Shown: positions 48,075 to 61,023 of the stretch, piece by piece | How the letters are laid out: the number at the start of each line of letters is the position of its first letter | Position numbering within the stretch: position 1 is the stretch's first letter | Assembly (NCBI GenBank): GCA_902532525.1 | Contig: CACAIK010000001.1 | Location: forward strand, 1-64,000 | DNA: 64,000 bases | Source of the DNA: an uncultured Pelagibacteraceae bacterium | GTDB taxonomy: Bacteria; Pseudomonadota; Alphaproteobacteria; Pelagibacterales; Pelagibacteraceae | Reading direction: 5' to 3' | The notes under the pieces: generated by a model | What the model was told of the DNA's origin: nothing | Seen by the model: the letters and a program-made list of their open reading frames with translations, nothing else | Database searches by the model: none | Position numbers and translations under genes: made by a program

Positions 48075-48329
48075 ATGGCAACGAAAAAAGCAGGTGGATC
48101 GTCAAGAAACGGAAGAGATAGTGCAGGTCGTAGACTTGGTGTGAAAAAATATGGTGGCGAGATAGTTGTGCCTGGCAACATTATTGTAAGACAAAGGGGA
48201 ACTAAAATATTTCCTGGAGAAAATGTTGGCATGGGTAAAGACCATTCGATATTTTCAGTTGTTAAAGGTAAAGTAGAGTTTAAAAAATCAAAATCTGATA
48301 GAACTTACGTTTCTGTAAAGCCCAATTAA
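48075..48329 (+). CDS. rpmA: 50S ribosomal protein L27
   Basis: [29 protein letters not shown]. Confidence 0.98.
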   Translation: MATKKAGGSSRNGRDSAGRRLGVKKYGGEIVVPGNIIVRQRGTKIFPGENVGMGKDHSIFSVVKGKVEFKKSKSDRTYVSVKPN

Positions 48330-48356
48330 TAAATACAACACTCACATAGTTGTTAT

Positions 48357-49340
48357 ATGAAATTTCTAGATCAAGTTAAGATATATGTAAAAGCTGGCAA
48401 TGGAGGGTCGGGATCTCCAAGTTTTCGTAGGGAAAAATTTGTAGAGTTTGGTGGCCCTGATGGCGGCGATGGAGGGAAAGGAGGATCTGTAATTCTTATT
48501 AGTGAAAGAAATCTTAATACTTTGATTGATTACAGGTATCAACAACACTTCAAAGCTGAAAGAGGAAAGGATGGCAGCGGAAAAAACAAAACTGGGAAAG
48601 GTGGTGAAGATTTATATTTAAAAGTACCTTTAGGAACACAAGTATTTGAAGAAGATAATAAAACACTTATTTATGATTTTAAAAGTCAGAAAGAGGAATT
48701 TTTAGTAGCAAGCGGAGGTAAAGGAGGATTTGGAAATACAAGATTTAAGTCCTCAACCAATAGAGCCCCAAAGAAATTTACAAAAGGGGGTCAAGGAGAG
48801 GAATTTTGGATTTGGCTTCAACTAAAAACAATTGCTGATATCGGTATCATAGGGTTGCCCAATGCTGGGAAATCCAGCTTGCTTGCATCAATGACGAGTG
48901 CAAATCCAAAAATAGCAAATTATAAATTTACTACAATTAATCCAAATCTTGGTGTTGCTAGTTATGATGACAAAGAAGTTACTTTAGCAGATATACCAGG
49001 CTTAATTGAGGGTGCTCATACCGGAACTGGTCTTGGAATAAAGTTTTTAAAACATATAGAAAGGTGCAAAACTTTGCTGCATTTAATAGATATAACTGAA
49101 GATGATTTATTTATTTCTTACAATCAAGTCAGAAAAGAATTATCAAAATACAGTAAAGATTTAGTTAAAAAAAAAGAAATAGTAGTTTTAAATAAAACTG
49201 ACTTAATTGATGAAGAAGAAAAAAAAGAGAAGATAAAAAAACTCAAGAATAAATTAAACAAAAATATCTTTTTAATGTCAACAATGGATAAAAAATCAGT
49301 ATCAGATATAAAGTCAAAGTTGGTAAACTATGTATCTTAA
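48357..49340 (+). CDS. obgE: GTPase ObgE/CgtA
   Basis: KAGNGGSGSPSFRREKFVEFGGPDGGDGGKGG; GLPNAGKSSLLA. Confidence 0.98.
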   Translation: MKFLDQVKIYVKAGNGGSGSPSFRREKFVEFGGPDGGDGGKGGSVILISERNLNTLIDYRYQQHFKAERGKDGSGKNKTGKGGEDLYLKVPLGTQVFEEDNKTLIYDFKSQKEEFLVASGGKGGFGNTRFKSSTNRAPKKFTKGGQGEEFWIWLQLKTIADIGIIGLPNAGKSSLLASMTSANPKIANYKFTTINPNLGVASYDDKEVTLADIPGLIEGAHTGTGLGIKFLKHIERCKTLLHLIDITEDDLFISYNQVRKELSKYSKDLVKKKEIVVLNKTDLIDEEEKKEKIKKLKNKLNKNIFLMSTMDKKSVSDIKSKLVNYVS

Positions 49341-50436
49341 GGACTCCAAAACTGTAGTAATAAAAATAGGTTCATCTTTATTAATAAATGACAATAACAT
49401 TATTAGAGAAAAATGGCTTTTGGAATTTGCTAAAGATATTAAAGAGTTACAAAAACTTAAAAAGAACGTTGTTATAGTGAGTTCTGGAGCAATTGCTTTA
49501 GGGTGTAAAAAATTACAATTAAATAAAAAAACTTTAAAGCTTGATAAAAGTCAAGCTGTTGCATCAATTGGACAAATAGAATTAATGAATCTTTTTAAAA
49601 AAACATTTAGCTCAAATAAAATAAATATTTCTCAAATTCTAATTACTTTAGAAGATACTGAACAAAGAAGAAGAGCTATAAATGCTAAAAGAACTTTCGA
49701 AAACTTATTTGAGCTTAATTTTGTACCTGTTGTTAATGAAAATGATAGTATTGCAACTTCTGAAATTAAATACGGAGATAATGACAGATTAGCATCAAGA
49801 GTTGCACAAATATCAGGCGCAGATTGCTTAATATTATTGTCTGATGTTGATGGATTGTATTCTAAAAACCCAAAAATTCATAAAAATGCTAAATTGATTA
49901 AAGAAATAAAAAATATTGATTCTAAAATTGAAAATTTTTCAAGTAAAAGCACAAGTGAGTATGGTACTGGTGGAATGAAAACGAAAATTGATGCTGCAAA
50001 AGTATGTCAAGTCTCGGGTTGCTATATGGCTATTGCAAATGGTTTAATTAAAAGACCAATTAAAAATATACTAGAACATAATTCTGGGACATGGTTTTTG
50101 CCAAAAGTATCTAAATTAGATGCAAGAAAAAAATGGATAATTAGTTCTATATCTCCAAAAGGAGAAATTATTATAGATGATGGTGCTTTAAACGCTTTAA
50201 AAAATGGAAAAAGTTTATTAGCTGCAGGTATTAGAAAAGTTTCAGGAAAATTTGTTAAAGGTGATCATGTTAGAATTTTAGATAAAAATAACAAAGAATT
50301 TGCTAGAGGGTTGAGCAGTTTTACATCTGATGAGATATCTAAAATAAAAGGAGAACATTCTAACAAAATTAGTAATCTTTTAGGCTATGTTACAAAGTCT
50401 GAAGTTATACATAAAGATGATATGGTTAAAATTTAA
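49330..50436 (+). CDS. proB: Glutamate 5-kinase
   Basis: VVIKIGSSLLI, VIVSSGAIALG, GTGGMKTKIDAAKV; C-terminal PUA. Confidence 0.97.
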   Translation: MYLKDSKTVVIKIGSSLLINDNNIIREKWLLEFAKDIKELQKLKKNVVIVSSGAIALGCKKLQLNKKTLKLDKSQAVASIGQIELMNLFKKTFSSNKINISQILITLEDTEQRRRAINAKRTFENLFELNFVPVVNENDSIATSEIKYGDNDRLASRVAQISGADCLILLSDVDGLYSKNPKIHKNAKLIKEIKNIDSKIENFSSKSTSEYGTGGMKTKIDAAKVCQVSGCYMAIANGLIKRPIKNILEHNSGTWFLPKVSKLDARKKWIISSISPKGEIIIDDGALNALKNGKSLLAAGIRKVSGKFVKGDHVRILDKNNKEFARGLSSFTSDEISKIKGEHSNKISNLLGYVTKSEVIHKDDMVKI

Positions 50437-51683
50437 TGAGTAAACTACTTAAAAAAATTGGATTGAATTCTAGAAAAGCTTTGAATTCAAGTATTAGTCC
50501 AAAAAAAAAGAATAAAGTTTTAAAAGATTTTGTAAAATTAATTGAGATTAATAAGAATAAAATTATTAGCGAAAATAAGAAAGATATTTTTTATGCAAGA
50601 GGAAAAAAATTAAAAGAAAACTTAATTCAAAGACTCACTCTTAGTAATAATAAATTAAAAAGTATAATTGACTCTGTTAAAACTATTACTTCTTTTAAAG
50701 ATCCTATAGATCAAGTAACTTCCAAATGGAAAAGGCCAAATGGACTTGAAATTAGAAGGGTTACAATACCAATAGGAGTTATAGGTGTAATATTTGAAAG
50801 TAGACCCAATGTTACTTCGGATGTATCAGCACTATGTTTTAAATCTGGAAATGCTGTTATATTAAGAGGTGGTTCCGAAGCCTACAATAGTAATAAAATT
50901 TTAGTAAATTTATTTAGGAAAGCTCTAAAAAAAAATAAAGTAAACGAAAATTATGTCCAGTTTATAAATAACAAGAGCAGAAAACTCGTCGATTATTTAT
51001 TATCAAAAATGGAAAACTCCATTGATGTTGTAATACCACGTGGCGGAAAAAATTTAGTAAAAAAAGTTAAACAACTTTCAAAGGTTCCAGTTATTGGTCA
51101 TTTGGAAGGAATTTGTCATACATATATTGATAAAGAGGCAGAAGATAATATGGCAAACAAAATAGTATTAAATGCTAAGTTGAGAAATACTAGTATATGT
51201 GGTGCAACTGAAACTCTCTTAATACATAAAAGTAAATCGAAATCAGTGAATTTAATTTTAAATTCACTAGCTAAAAGCGGTTGTAAAATTTTAGCTGATA
51301 AAAAAATAAGTAAATTATTTAAAGGCAAAACATATCCTGCAAATAATAATACTTGGTCAAAAGAACATCTTTCACCGATTATTTCAGTTAAATTAGTGAA
51401 TAATGTCAAAGATGCAGTTGCCCATATCAATAAATATGGAACTATGCATACAGATGCAATAGTAACCAAAAATAAAAATACAGCAAAATTCTTTATTAAA
51501 AATGTAAAAAGCTCTATTGCTATTCAAAATTCATCAACACAATTTGCTGACGGAGGAGAATTTGGTTTTGGTGGAGAGGTTGGAATTTCAACAAACACCT
51601 TGCCACCAAGAGGTCCTGTCGGTCTAAATCAGTTAGTAAGTTATAAATATGAAGTTTATGGTACAGGGCAAATTAGAAAATAA
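50436..51683 (+). CDS. proA: Gamma-glutamyl phosphate reductase
   Basis: IPIGVIGVIFESRPNVTSD, LRGGSEAYNSN, GPVGLNQLVSYKYEVYGTGQIR. Confidence 0.97.
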   Translation: MSKLLKKIGLNSRKALNSSISPKKKNKVLKDFVKLIEINKNKIISENKKDIFYARGKKLKENLIQRLTLSNNKLKSIIDSVKTITSFKDPIDQVTSKWKRPNGLEIRRVTIPIGVIGVIFESRPNVTSDVSALCFKSGNAVILRGGSEAYNSNKILVNLFRKALKKNKVNENYVQFINNKSRKLVDYLLSKMENSIDVVIPRGGKNLVKKVKQLSKVPVIGHLEGICHTYIDKEAEDNMANKIVLNAKLRNTSICGATETLLIHKSKSKSVNLILNSLAKSGCKILADKKISKLFKGKTYPANNNTWSKEHLSPIISVKLVNNVKDAVAHINKYGTMHTDAIVTKNKNTAKFFIKNVKSSIAIQNSSTQFADGGEFGFGGEVGISTNTLPPRGPVGLNQLVSYKYEVYGTGQIRK

Positions 51684-52191
51684 AAAGATTGGTGTACTCG
51701 GTGGATCATTTGATCCAGCGCATGTTGGTCATGTAAGAATTTCTAAATTAGCAAAAAAAAATTATGATTTGAGCCAAGTTATATGGGCTATAACAAAACA
51801 AAATCCATTTAAAAAAAATAATCCAAATGATCTATATAAAAGAACAGCTTATGCAAAAAAAATTAATAAAAATAATAAATTTATAAAAGTTAAATGTTTT
51901 GAAGAAATAATAAAATCTAATCGTACAGTAGATTTAATTAAATATTTAAAAAAAAAATTTAAACATTCAGAAATATTTTTTTTAATGGGAGCCGATAACC
52001 TAATAAATTTTCATAAATGGAAAGGGTACAATTCAATAACTAAAATGTGCAAAATATTGGTATTTGATCGAAATGGATACAAATCAAAGGCTTTTAGATC
52101 TAAATCATTTAAGAAATATAATAAAAAAGCAGTTGAATTTATAAAGTTTAATAAAGTCAATATTTCATCTTCTCAATTAAGAAAAATTTGA
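51649..52191 (+). CDS. nadD: Nicotinate-nucleotide adenylyltransferase
   Basis: IGVLGGSFDPAHVGHVRIS; ISSSQLR; start may be ATG 51658. Confidence 0.92.
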   Translation: MKFMVQGKLENKKIGVLGGSFDPAHVGHVRISKLAKKNYDLSQVIWAITKQNPFKKNNPNDLYKRTAYAKKINKNNKFIKVKCFEEIIKSNRTVDLIKYLKKKFKHSEIFFLMGADNLINFHKWKGYNSITKMCKILVFDRNGYKSKAFRSKSFKKYNKKAVEFIKFNKVNISSSQLRKI

Positions 52192-52208
52192 TACTCTTTA
52201 TTTAATTA

Positions 52209-52559
52209 ATGGAAAAAATATCAGCTCTTAAAGATGAAATAATCAAAACGCTTGATATTAATAAAGCCTTAGACATAGTTTCAATAGATCTCGAAGGAAA
52301 ATCATCAGTTGCGGACTTCATGATTATAGCTAGTGGTACATCATCAAGACATATTCAAGCTTTATCTGAACAAGTTTTTGAAAAATTAAAAATTAATGGT
52401 GTGAATAATTGTAAGATTGAAGGAAAAGATAGCAATGATTGGAAGCTTGTAGATGGAATAGACTTAATAGTTCATATTTTTAATCCTGAAAAAAGAAAAT
52501 TTTACGAATTAGAAAAAATGTGGTCGGAGTTAATTCCTAAAGAAAAACTGATCATATGA
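52209..52559 (+). CDS. rsfS: Ribosomal silencing factor RsfS
   Basis: ADFMIIASGTSSRHIQALSEQV, DWKLVDGIDLIVHIF. Confidence 0.95.
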   Translation: MEKISALKDEIIKTLDINKALDIVSIDLEGKSSVADFMIIASGTSSRHIQALSEQVFEKLKINGVNNCKIEGKDSNDWKLVDGIDLIVHIFNPEKRKFYELEKMWSELIPKEKLII

Positions 52560-53689
52560 AAAAAATATACTTAATAGCTTCTTTATTTTTTTTCATATTT
52601 ACTAACCCAATTTTTAGTAATGAAAATGATATTTACAAAAAAATCGATTTATTTAGCGAAGTCTTAGATAAAATTAATAAAGAATATGTTGATGAAGTAA
52701 ATCAGAGTGAAGCAATGGATGCTGCTATAAACGGTGTTTTGCAATCTTTGGATCCCTATTCAGCATATATGTCTCCGGACTCGTTTAAAAATATGCAAAC
52801 TGAGACTAGCGGAGAATTTGGAGGATTGGGCATTGAAGTCAGTATGGAGGCTGGTGTCGTAAAAGTAATTTCTCCAATTGATAACTCACCAGCCGAGGAG
52901 GTTGGCGTTAAAGCTGGAGATTATATTGTTAAAATTGATGATGTTCAAGTTCAAGGAAAAACTCTTTCTGAAGCTGTAGAATTAATGAGAGGCCCAGTTG
53001 GATCTGATATCGAAATTACTGTTAGAAGAAGGGGAGAAAGAAAAGCACTTATATTTACAATTACAAGAGAAATTATACAAGTTGCATCCGTAAAGTCTGA
53101 AATAAAAGATGATCAGACAGCATATATAAGATTAACATCATTCAATGAAAATAGTAGTAAGCAAATAAAAAATAAAATTAAAGAATTTAAGAAAAATAAG
53201 AAAATTAAAAATTACATATTAGATTTAAGAAATAATCCTGGTGGATTGTTATCTCAGGCAATAAAGATTTCAGATTATTTTTTAGAAAATGGAGAAATAG
53301 TTTCAACAAAAAGTAAAAGAAAGTATGAAAATAGAAAATGGTTTGCAAAAAAAGGAGATATTATTGATGGAGAAACAATGGTTATTTTGATTAATTATGG
53401 GTCTGCATCAGCATCTGAAATTGTTGCAGGAGCACTACAAGATCACAAAAGAGCAATATTAGTAGGAGAGAGTACATATGGAAAAGGGTCAGTTCAGTCA
53501 ATTATTCCTTTAGAAAATGAAGGTGCCATAAGACTTACTGTTTCTAAATATTATCTCCCGTCAGGTAAATCGATTTCAAGAGTAGGTGTAAATCCAGATA
53601 TAGTTATTGCTGAAGGTTCAGATGAATTTAGAATTAATACAGATACCGATAACCAGTTGGAATTTGCTCTTAAATTATTAAATGGTTAA
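52556..53689 (+). CDS. ctpA: C-terminal processing peptidase (S41, PDZ)
   Basis: GEFGGLGIEVSMEAGVVKVISPIDNSPAEEVGVKAGDYI, LRNNPGGLL, NYGSASASEIVAGALQDH. Confidence 0.95.
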   Translation: MKKIYLIASLFFFIFTNPIFSNENDIYKKIDLFSEVLDKINKEYVDEVNQSEAMDAAINGVLQSLDPYSAYMSPDSFKNMQTETSGEFGGLGIEVSMEAGVVKVISPIDNSPAEEVGVKAGDYIVKIDDVQVQGKTLSEAVELMRGPVGSDIEITVRRRGERKALIFTITREIIQVASVKSEIKDDQTAYIRLTSFNENSSKQIKNKIKEFKKNKKIKNYILDLRNNPGGLLSQAIKISDYFLENGEIVSTKSKRKYENRKWFAKKGDIIDGETMVILINYGSASASEIVAGALQDHKRAILVGESTYGKGSVQSIIPLENEGAIRLTVSKYYLPSGKSISRVGVNPDIVIAEGSDEFRINTDTDNQLEFALKLLNG

Positions 53690-53691
53690 GA

Positions 53692-54168
53692 ATGAAAGAA
53701 AAATTTCAAAACCTCCCATTAAGAAATGGTGTTGGAATCGCAGTCTTAAATAAAGAAAATAAGATATTTGTGGCAAAAAGAATTGATAATCCTGCTGATT
53801 TTTGGCAGATGCCTCAGGGCGGTATTGACGAAGGTGAAAATTATTTTGATGCAGCATTAAGAGAACTTAAAGAGGAAACAAGCATAAAGTCAGTAGAACT
53901 AGTTAAAGAAATCAGCAAATACACAACTTACGATCTTCCTGATCGCCTTCTAGGAATAATTTGGAAAGGAAAATATAAAGGCCAAAAGCAAAAGTGGTTT
54001 ATTGTAAAGTTTAATGGAGAGGAAAATGAGATTAACATTAAAACTAAACATCCTGAATTTTTAGATTGGAAATGGATAGATATTAAAGATTTAACAACTA
54101 AGGTTGTAGATTTTAAACTTCATGTTTACCAAGAAATTCAAAAAGAACTAGAAAAAGTAGTTAATTAA
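53692..54168 (+). CDS. rppH: RNA 5'-pyrophosphohydrolase (Nudix)
   Basis: RNGVGIAVLN, WQMPQGGIDEGENYFDAALRELKEETS. Confidence 0.95.
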   Translation: MKEKFQNLPLRNGVGIAVLNKENKIFVAKRIDNPADFWQMPQGGIDEGENYFDAALRELKEETSIKSVELVKEISKYTTYDLPDRLLGIIWKGKYKGQKQKWFIVKFNGEENEINIKTKHPEFLDWKWIDIKDLTTKVVDFKLHVYQEIQKELEKVVN

Positions 54169-54558
54169 TAGTTATAGATTTTAGAACTTCGACTTTGTGA
54201 TTTAAAAGAAATCTTTTTTGATCATCGATATTATCTTTTGATAATTCTGCTTCAGCACTGCTTATCGACTCAGATACAAAATTTTTATCAGCATTTTTTA
54301 AATCAAAAATTGAACTAGTTAATACAGATAATGTATTATCTTTAAATTCGACAATACCATCTTCAACATAGAAACTTTGTTCCTCAGACTCAGAGAATAC
54401 TCTAATTATACCTGGTTTTAAAAAAGAGATAATTGGAATATGGTCTTTAAGAATACCAATCTCTCCTTCTACAGCAGGTATTACAACCTCAAATACATTG
54501 TCCTTAGAAAGAAAAGATTGTTCTGGATTAACAATATCTATATTAAAAAGATTACTCA

Positions 54559-54559
<1 letters not shown>
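54161..54559 (-). CDS. atpC: ATP synthase F1 epsilon subunit
   Basis: VVIPAVEGEIGILKDHIPIISFLKPG; end of atp operon. Confidence 0.93.
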
Positions 54560-56864
<2,305 letters not shown>

Positions 56865-56870
56865 TTATAC

Positions 56871-58391
56871 TTATTTAATTCCTTTAATTAATTCTACTAA
56901 TTGTTTTTCAATGTTTTCCTCAATCTTTCCAGTTTTGGCTATGGATTCCATGATCTCAGGCTTATCAGATTTACACTTTTGCAGAACTTTATTTTCAAAG
57001 TCGGCTACATCTTTAAGTTCAATATCATCCAAATAACCTTTTACACCGCAGAAAATTGATATAACTTGTTCTGCAACTGTCATAGGAGAATACTGTCCTT
57101 GTTTTAAAAGTTCAGTTAACTTCGAACCTCTATTTAAAAGTTTCTGTGTAGATGCATCTAAATCAGATCCAAATTGAGCAAAAGCTGCCATTTCTCTGTA
57201 TTGAGCTAACTCTAATTTAATTGATCCAGCCACAGATTTCATAGCTTTAGTTTGTGCAGCTGATCCAACTCTAGATACGGATAATCCAACGTTTACTGCT
57301 GGTCTAATTCCTTGATTGAATAGTTCAGTTTCTAAAAATATTTGCCCATCTGTAATAGATATTACATTTGTTGGAATATATGCAGAAACATCACCTGCTT
57401 GTGTTTCAATAATTGGTAGCGCAGTTAACGAACCTCCACCGTTTTCATCACTTAACTTAGCGGCCCTTTCTAATAATCTACTATGTAAATAAAACACATC
57501 TCCTGGGTATGCTTCACGTCCCGGTGGTCTTCTTAATAATAATGACATTTGTCTATATGCAACTGCTTGCTTGGATAAATCATCGTAAATAATTAAAGCA
57601 TGCATTCCATTATCTCTAAAATATTCTCCCATAGTACATCCTGTATAAGGAGCTAAAAACTGAAGAGGCGCAGAGTCTGAGGCTGTTGCGGAAACTATAG
57701 TCGTATATTCCATTGCACCAGCATCTTCTAAAGTTTTTACAATCTGAGCAACCGTTGATCTTTTTTGTCCAATTGCAACATATATACAATAAAGTTTTTT
57801 ACTTTCATCGTCTGACTCATTAATTTTCTTTTGATTTATAATTGTATCGATAGCTACTGCGGTTTTACCTGTTTGACGATCCCCAATTATAAGTTCCCTT
57901 TGCCCTCTTCCAACGGGAATTAAGCTATCAATTGCTTTTAAACCTGTTTGCATTGGTTCACCAACAGATTGTCGTGGAATAATTCCTGGCGCTTTAACTT
58001 CAACTCTTTTTCTCTCTAAACTTTTATCTAAAGGTCCTTTCCCATCAATTGGATTTCCTAATCCATCAACAACTCTTCCTAAAAGTTGTTTTCCAACTGG
58101 TACATCAACAATCGCACCGGTTCTTTTTACAGTATCTCCCTCTTTAATTTCTCTATCATCACCAAATATAACAACACCAACGTTGTCACTCTCTAAGTTT
58201 AATGCCATTCCTTTAGAGCCATCGGAAAACTCAACCATTTCTCCTGCTTGAACATTATCCAAGCCGTAAATTCTTGCAATTCCATCTCCAACAGACAATA
58301 CTTGTCCGACCTCTGAAACTTCAGCTCTATCGCCAAGTTTTTTTATCTGTTCTTTTAGTATTTTTGTTACTTCTGAAGGATTTATTTCCAT
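56871..58391 (-). CDS. atpA: ATP synthase F1 alpha subunit
   Basis: [19 protein letters not shown]. Confidence 0.99.
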   Translation of the reverse strand: MEINPSEVTKILKEQIKKLGDRAEVSEVGQVLSVGDGIARIYGLDNVQAGEMVEFSDGSKGMALNLESDNVGVVIFGDDREIKEGDTVKRTGAIVDVPVGKQLLGRVVDGLGNPIDGKGPLDKSLERKRVEVKAPGIIPRQSVGEPMQTGLKAIDSLIPVGRGQRELIIGDRQTGKTAVAIDTIINQKKINESDDESKKLYCIYVAIGQKRSTVAQIVKTLEDAGAMEYTTIVSATASDSAPLQFLAPYTGCTMGEYFRDNGMHALIIYDDLSKQAVAYRQMSLLLRRPPGREAYPGDVFYLHSRLLERAAKLSDENGGGSLTALPIIETQAGDVSAYIPTNVISITDGQIFLETELFNQGIRPAVNVGLSVSRVGSAAQTKAMKSVAGSIKLELAQYREMAAFAQFGSDLDASTQKLLNRGSKLTELLKQGQYSPMTVAEQVISIFCGVKGYLDDIELKDVADFENKVLQKCKSDKPEIMESIAKTGKIEENIEKQLVELIKGIK

Positions 58392-58946
58392 TTATGCCTC
58401 TATCATTTGTTTTTGAATTTGTTGCAGTTTATTTTTAATAGAATTATCTACCATTGTGCTTCCCACTTTTAATACCAAACCACCAATTAAACTTGGGTCA
58501 AATTTATAATTTAATTGTATCTTTGCTCCAAAGTTTTGAGATAACTCTTCTTTAATTTTAGAAATATCTGTTTCATTAAGTTCTTTAGCTGAAAAAAGCT
58601 CTGCTTTTATCTCGCCTCTAGCTTTCGAACATACCTCTATAAAATCACTTAAAATTTTTTCTAAATAAAAAAATCTTCTTTTTTGTATTAAAAAAACCAG
58701 AAATCTTTTTAAAAGATTATCAAAACTGTTTTTTTCGGAAATTGTTTCAATAACTGTAGTTAAATCCTCAATGCTTGTCGTGGGGTTTTTAATTAAATAT
58801 CTAAATTCTTCACTCTCACTTATGAGTCTAATTATTGCAACAACTTGTTCCTCTACTTTTGCTAGAGATTTATCTTCATTAGCCAGCTCAAATAATGCTT
58901 GCGCGTAACTGTTATTAGAAGTTATTGATATTTTGTTCTCGCTCAA
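58392..58946 (-). CDS. atpH: ATP synthase F1 delta subunit
   Basis: YAQALFELANEDKSLAKVEEQV, FDPSLIGGLVLKVGSTMVDNSIKNKLQQIQ; TTG start. Confidence 0.93.
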   Translation of the reverse strand: MSENKISITSNNSYAQALFELANEDKSLAKVEEQVVAIIRLISESEEFRYLIKNPTTSIEDLTTVIETISEKNSFDNLLKRFLVFLIQKRRFFYLEKILSDFIEVCSKARGEIKAELFSAKELNETDISKIKEELSQNFGAKIQLNYKFDPSLIGGLVLKVGSTMVDNSIKNKLQQIQKQMIEA

Positions 58947-59048
58947 TTTATACTCTCAATTGTGAAGATGTTTAAAATTTTGCTTAGATAACATACGAAT
59001 TATCAGTCTTCAAGGCTCAGATTGTGAAAAATGGCAAGATTTAATGGG

Positions 59049-61004
59049 CTAATTGAAGCTGATAGGGTCAACATCAACTGAAAGTTTCATTCCTTTGGAG
59101 AGTTGAAATTCTTTCAATACATCTTTCAATTTTTTCTGAATACTAGAAGTTTTTTTTGCCCTTATTAATAGTCTATTTCTGAATTTTTGATTAATTCTAT
59201 ATATTGGGGCGTTTACGGGTCCTAAAATTTTTGCATCTATAGACTTTGATAAAATATTTTTAAGTTTTGCGGCACCTATATCTAATTTTTTTTCATTTGA
59301 TGAAGATAAAATTAAAGCGATAAATCTTTCGTAGGGAGGTAAATTATTCTTTTTTCTTAAATTTAATTCATTTTCTAAAAATTTAAAAGGATCTTCATTT
59401 GTAATTTGATTTATAACCTCAGGTTTTAAGTTATATGTTTGGAAATAAATATTTGCTGGCTTGCCAGTTCTGCCCGCTCTTCCTGATAATTGGTGGTAAA
59501 GTTGTAAATTTTTTTCAGTGCTCCTAAGATCGTGTCCTTGAGAGGTTAAATCAATATCTAATACAACAATACAATTCAATTTTGGAAAGTGAAATCCTTT
59601 TGATATTAATTGAGTGCCTACAAGAATATCTATTTCACCAGATATAATTTTATCCAATTTATCTTTACCAGATGCTTTATTCATTGTGTCGCTGGAAAAA
59701 ATTATTGTTTTTTTATTAGGAAATAAAATTTTAACTTCTTCCGCAATTTTTTCTACTCCAGGTCCACTAAATACAAACTCACAAACATCTCCTTTTTTAC
59801 AATCTCTATTTAATTTTGATTTATATCCACAGTAATGACACAAAAGAATTTTTTTATTTTTGTGAAATACTAAATTTATAGAACACCTAGGGCATGTAAA
59901 AACATTTAAACATTTTTTACATAAAACGTAGGGCGCAAAACCTCTTCTATTTATAAAGAAGAGAATTTGATCTTTTTTATTTAAATGTTCTTTTACTTTT
60001 TCAATAGTTTTGAGAGATATAGAACTTTTGGTCGCTAGTTGATTTTGATAAAGATCTATAACATGGTGTTTAGGTAAATTCGCACCTTTATATCGATTAA
60101 GCAATCTTGAGTAATTATATTTTTTAATTTTAATATTTTCATATGTTTCGATTGATGGAACTGCAGTTACTAAATTTATTGGAATATTTTCATGTTTAGC
60201 TCTTGATATTGCCATATCTCTAGCATTATAGATAATTCCTTCGTCTTGTTTATAAGATTGATCGTGCTCTTCATCTACAGTTATCAAACCTAATTTTTTG
60301 AATGGCAGAAATAAGGATGATCTTGCTCCGAGTACTACTTTAATTTTTCCTGCTGATAATCCATTCCATATAATTTTTCTATTTTTTGGGCTGACTTTTG
60401 AATGCCAAACTGCAGCTTCAAATCCAAAATAAGATTTAAATTTTTTTTCAAATTCATTTGTTAGTCCTATTTCTGGTAATAAAATTAGAGCCTGTGATCC
60501 CATATTTATAATTTTTTCAATAGCTTTAAAATAAACTATTGTTTTTCCTGAACCAGTTGTACCTTGAAGTAAATGAACTCTAAAACTGCTATCATTTTTA
60601 GATAGCTCTTTATAAGCCTTTTCTTGCTCCTCAGAAAGTTGATAACTTTCTTTTTCGCTTGATGAATCATATTTTAATAGATCGATGTCATTTTTTATTT
60701 TTAAATTTTCATCATTAATCAAATGAAGTTTTAAACACATTCCTAGGGGTACAAGATTGTAGTTAGAAAACCACTTTAGAAAATTAATTGTATTTTTACT
60801 TAGTGGTTCAATTTCAATTTTTTCATTTATAGATTTTAATTTAAATTCTTTATTATTCTTTTCTTCAAAAATATCCCAAATTACACCAATGATATTTTTC
60901 TTACCAAAAGGTACTTTTACATAATCTCCTGGTTTTAATTTAATATTACTTAGATATGTAAATGGATGATCAAATATATTAGGCAATAGAACCGGATATT
61001 TCAT
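59049..61004 (-). CDS. priA: Primosomal protein N' (PriA helicase)
   Basis: LLQGTTGSGKTIVYF, zinc-binding CxxC cluster CKKCLNVFTCPRCSINLVFHK, GRAGRTGKP. Confidence 0.96.
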   Translation of the reverse strand: MKYPVLLPNIFDHPFTYLSNIKLKPGDYVKVPFGKKNIIGVIWDIFEEKNNKEFKLKSINEKIEIEPLSKNTINFLKWFSNYNLVPLGMCLKLHLINDENLKIKNDIDLLKYDSSSEKESYQLSEEQEKAYKELSKNDSSFRVHLLQGTTGSGKTIVYFKAIEKIINMGSQALILLPEIGLTNEFEKKFKSYFGFEAAVWHSKVSPKNRKIIWNGLSAGKIKVVLGARSSLFLPFKKLGLITVDEEHDQSYKQDEGIIYNARDMAISRAKHENIPINLVTAVPSIETYENIKIKKYNYSRLLNRYKGANLPKHHVIDLYQNQLATKSSISLKTIEKVKEHLNKKDQILFFINRRGFAPYVLCKKCLNVFTCPRCSINLVFHKNKKILLCHYCGYKSKLNRDCKKGDVCEFVFSGPGVEKIAEEVKILFPNKKTIIFSSDTMNKASGKDKLDKIISGEIDILVGTQLISKGFHFPKLNCIVVLDIDLTSQGHDLRSTEKNLQLYHQLSGRAGRTGKPANIYFQTYNLKPEVINQITNEDPFKFLENELNLRKKNNLPPYERFIALILSSSNEKKLDIGAAKLKNILSKSIDAKILGPVNAPIYRINQKFRNRLLIRAKKTSSIQKKLKDVLKEFQLSKGMKLSVDVDPISFN

Positions 61005-61023
61005 AAATTAATTATGATATATA

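Noticed and set aside
48335-48353. ACAAC/GTTGT potential hairpin between rpmA and obgE
   Set aside because: Only 5 bp with a 9-nt loop, no U-tract; within expectation for AT-rich sequence
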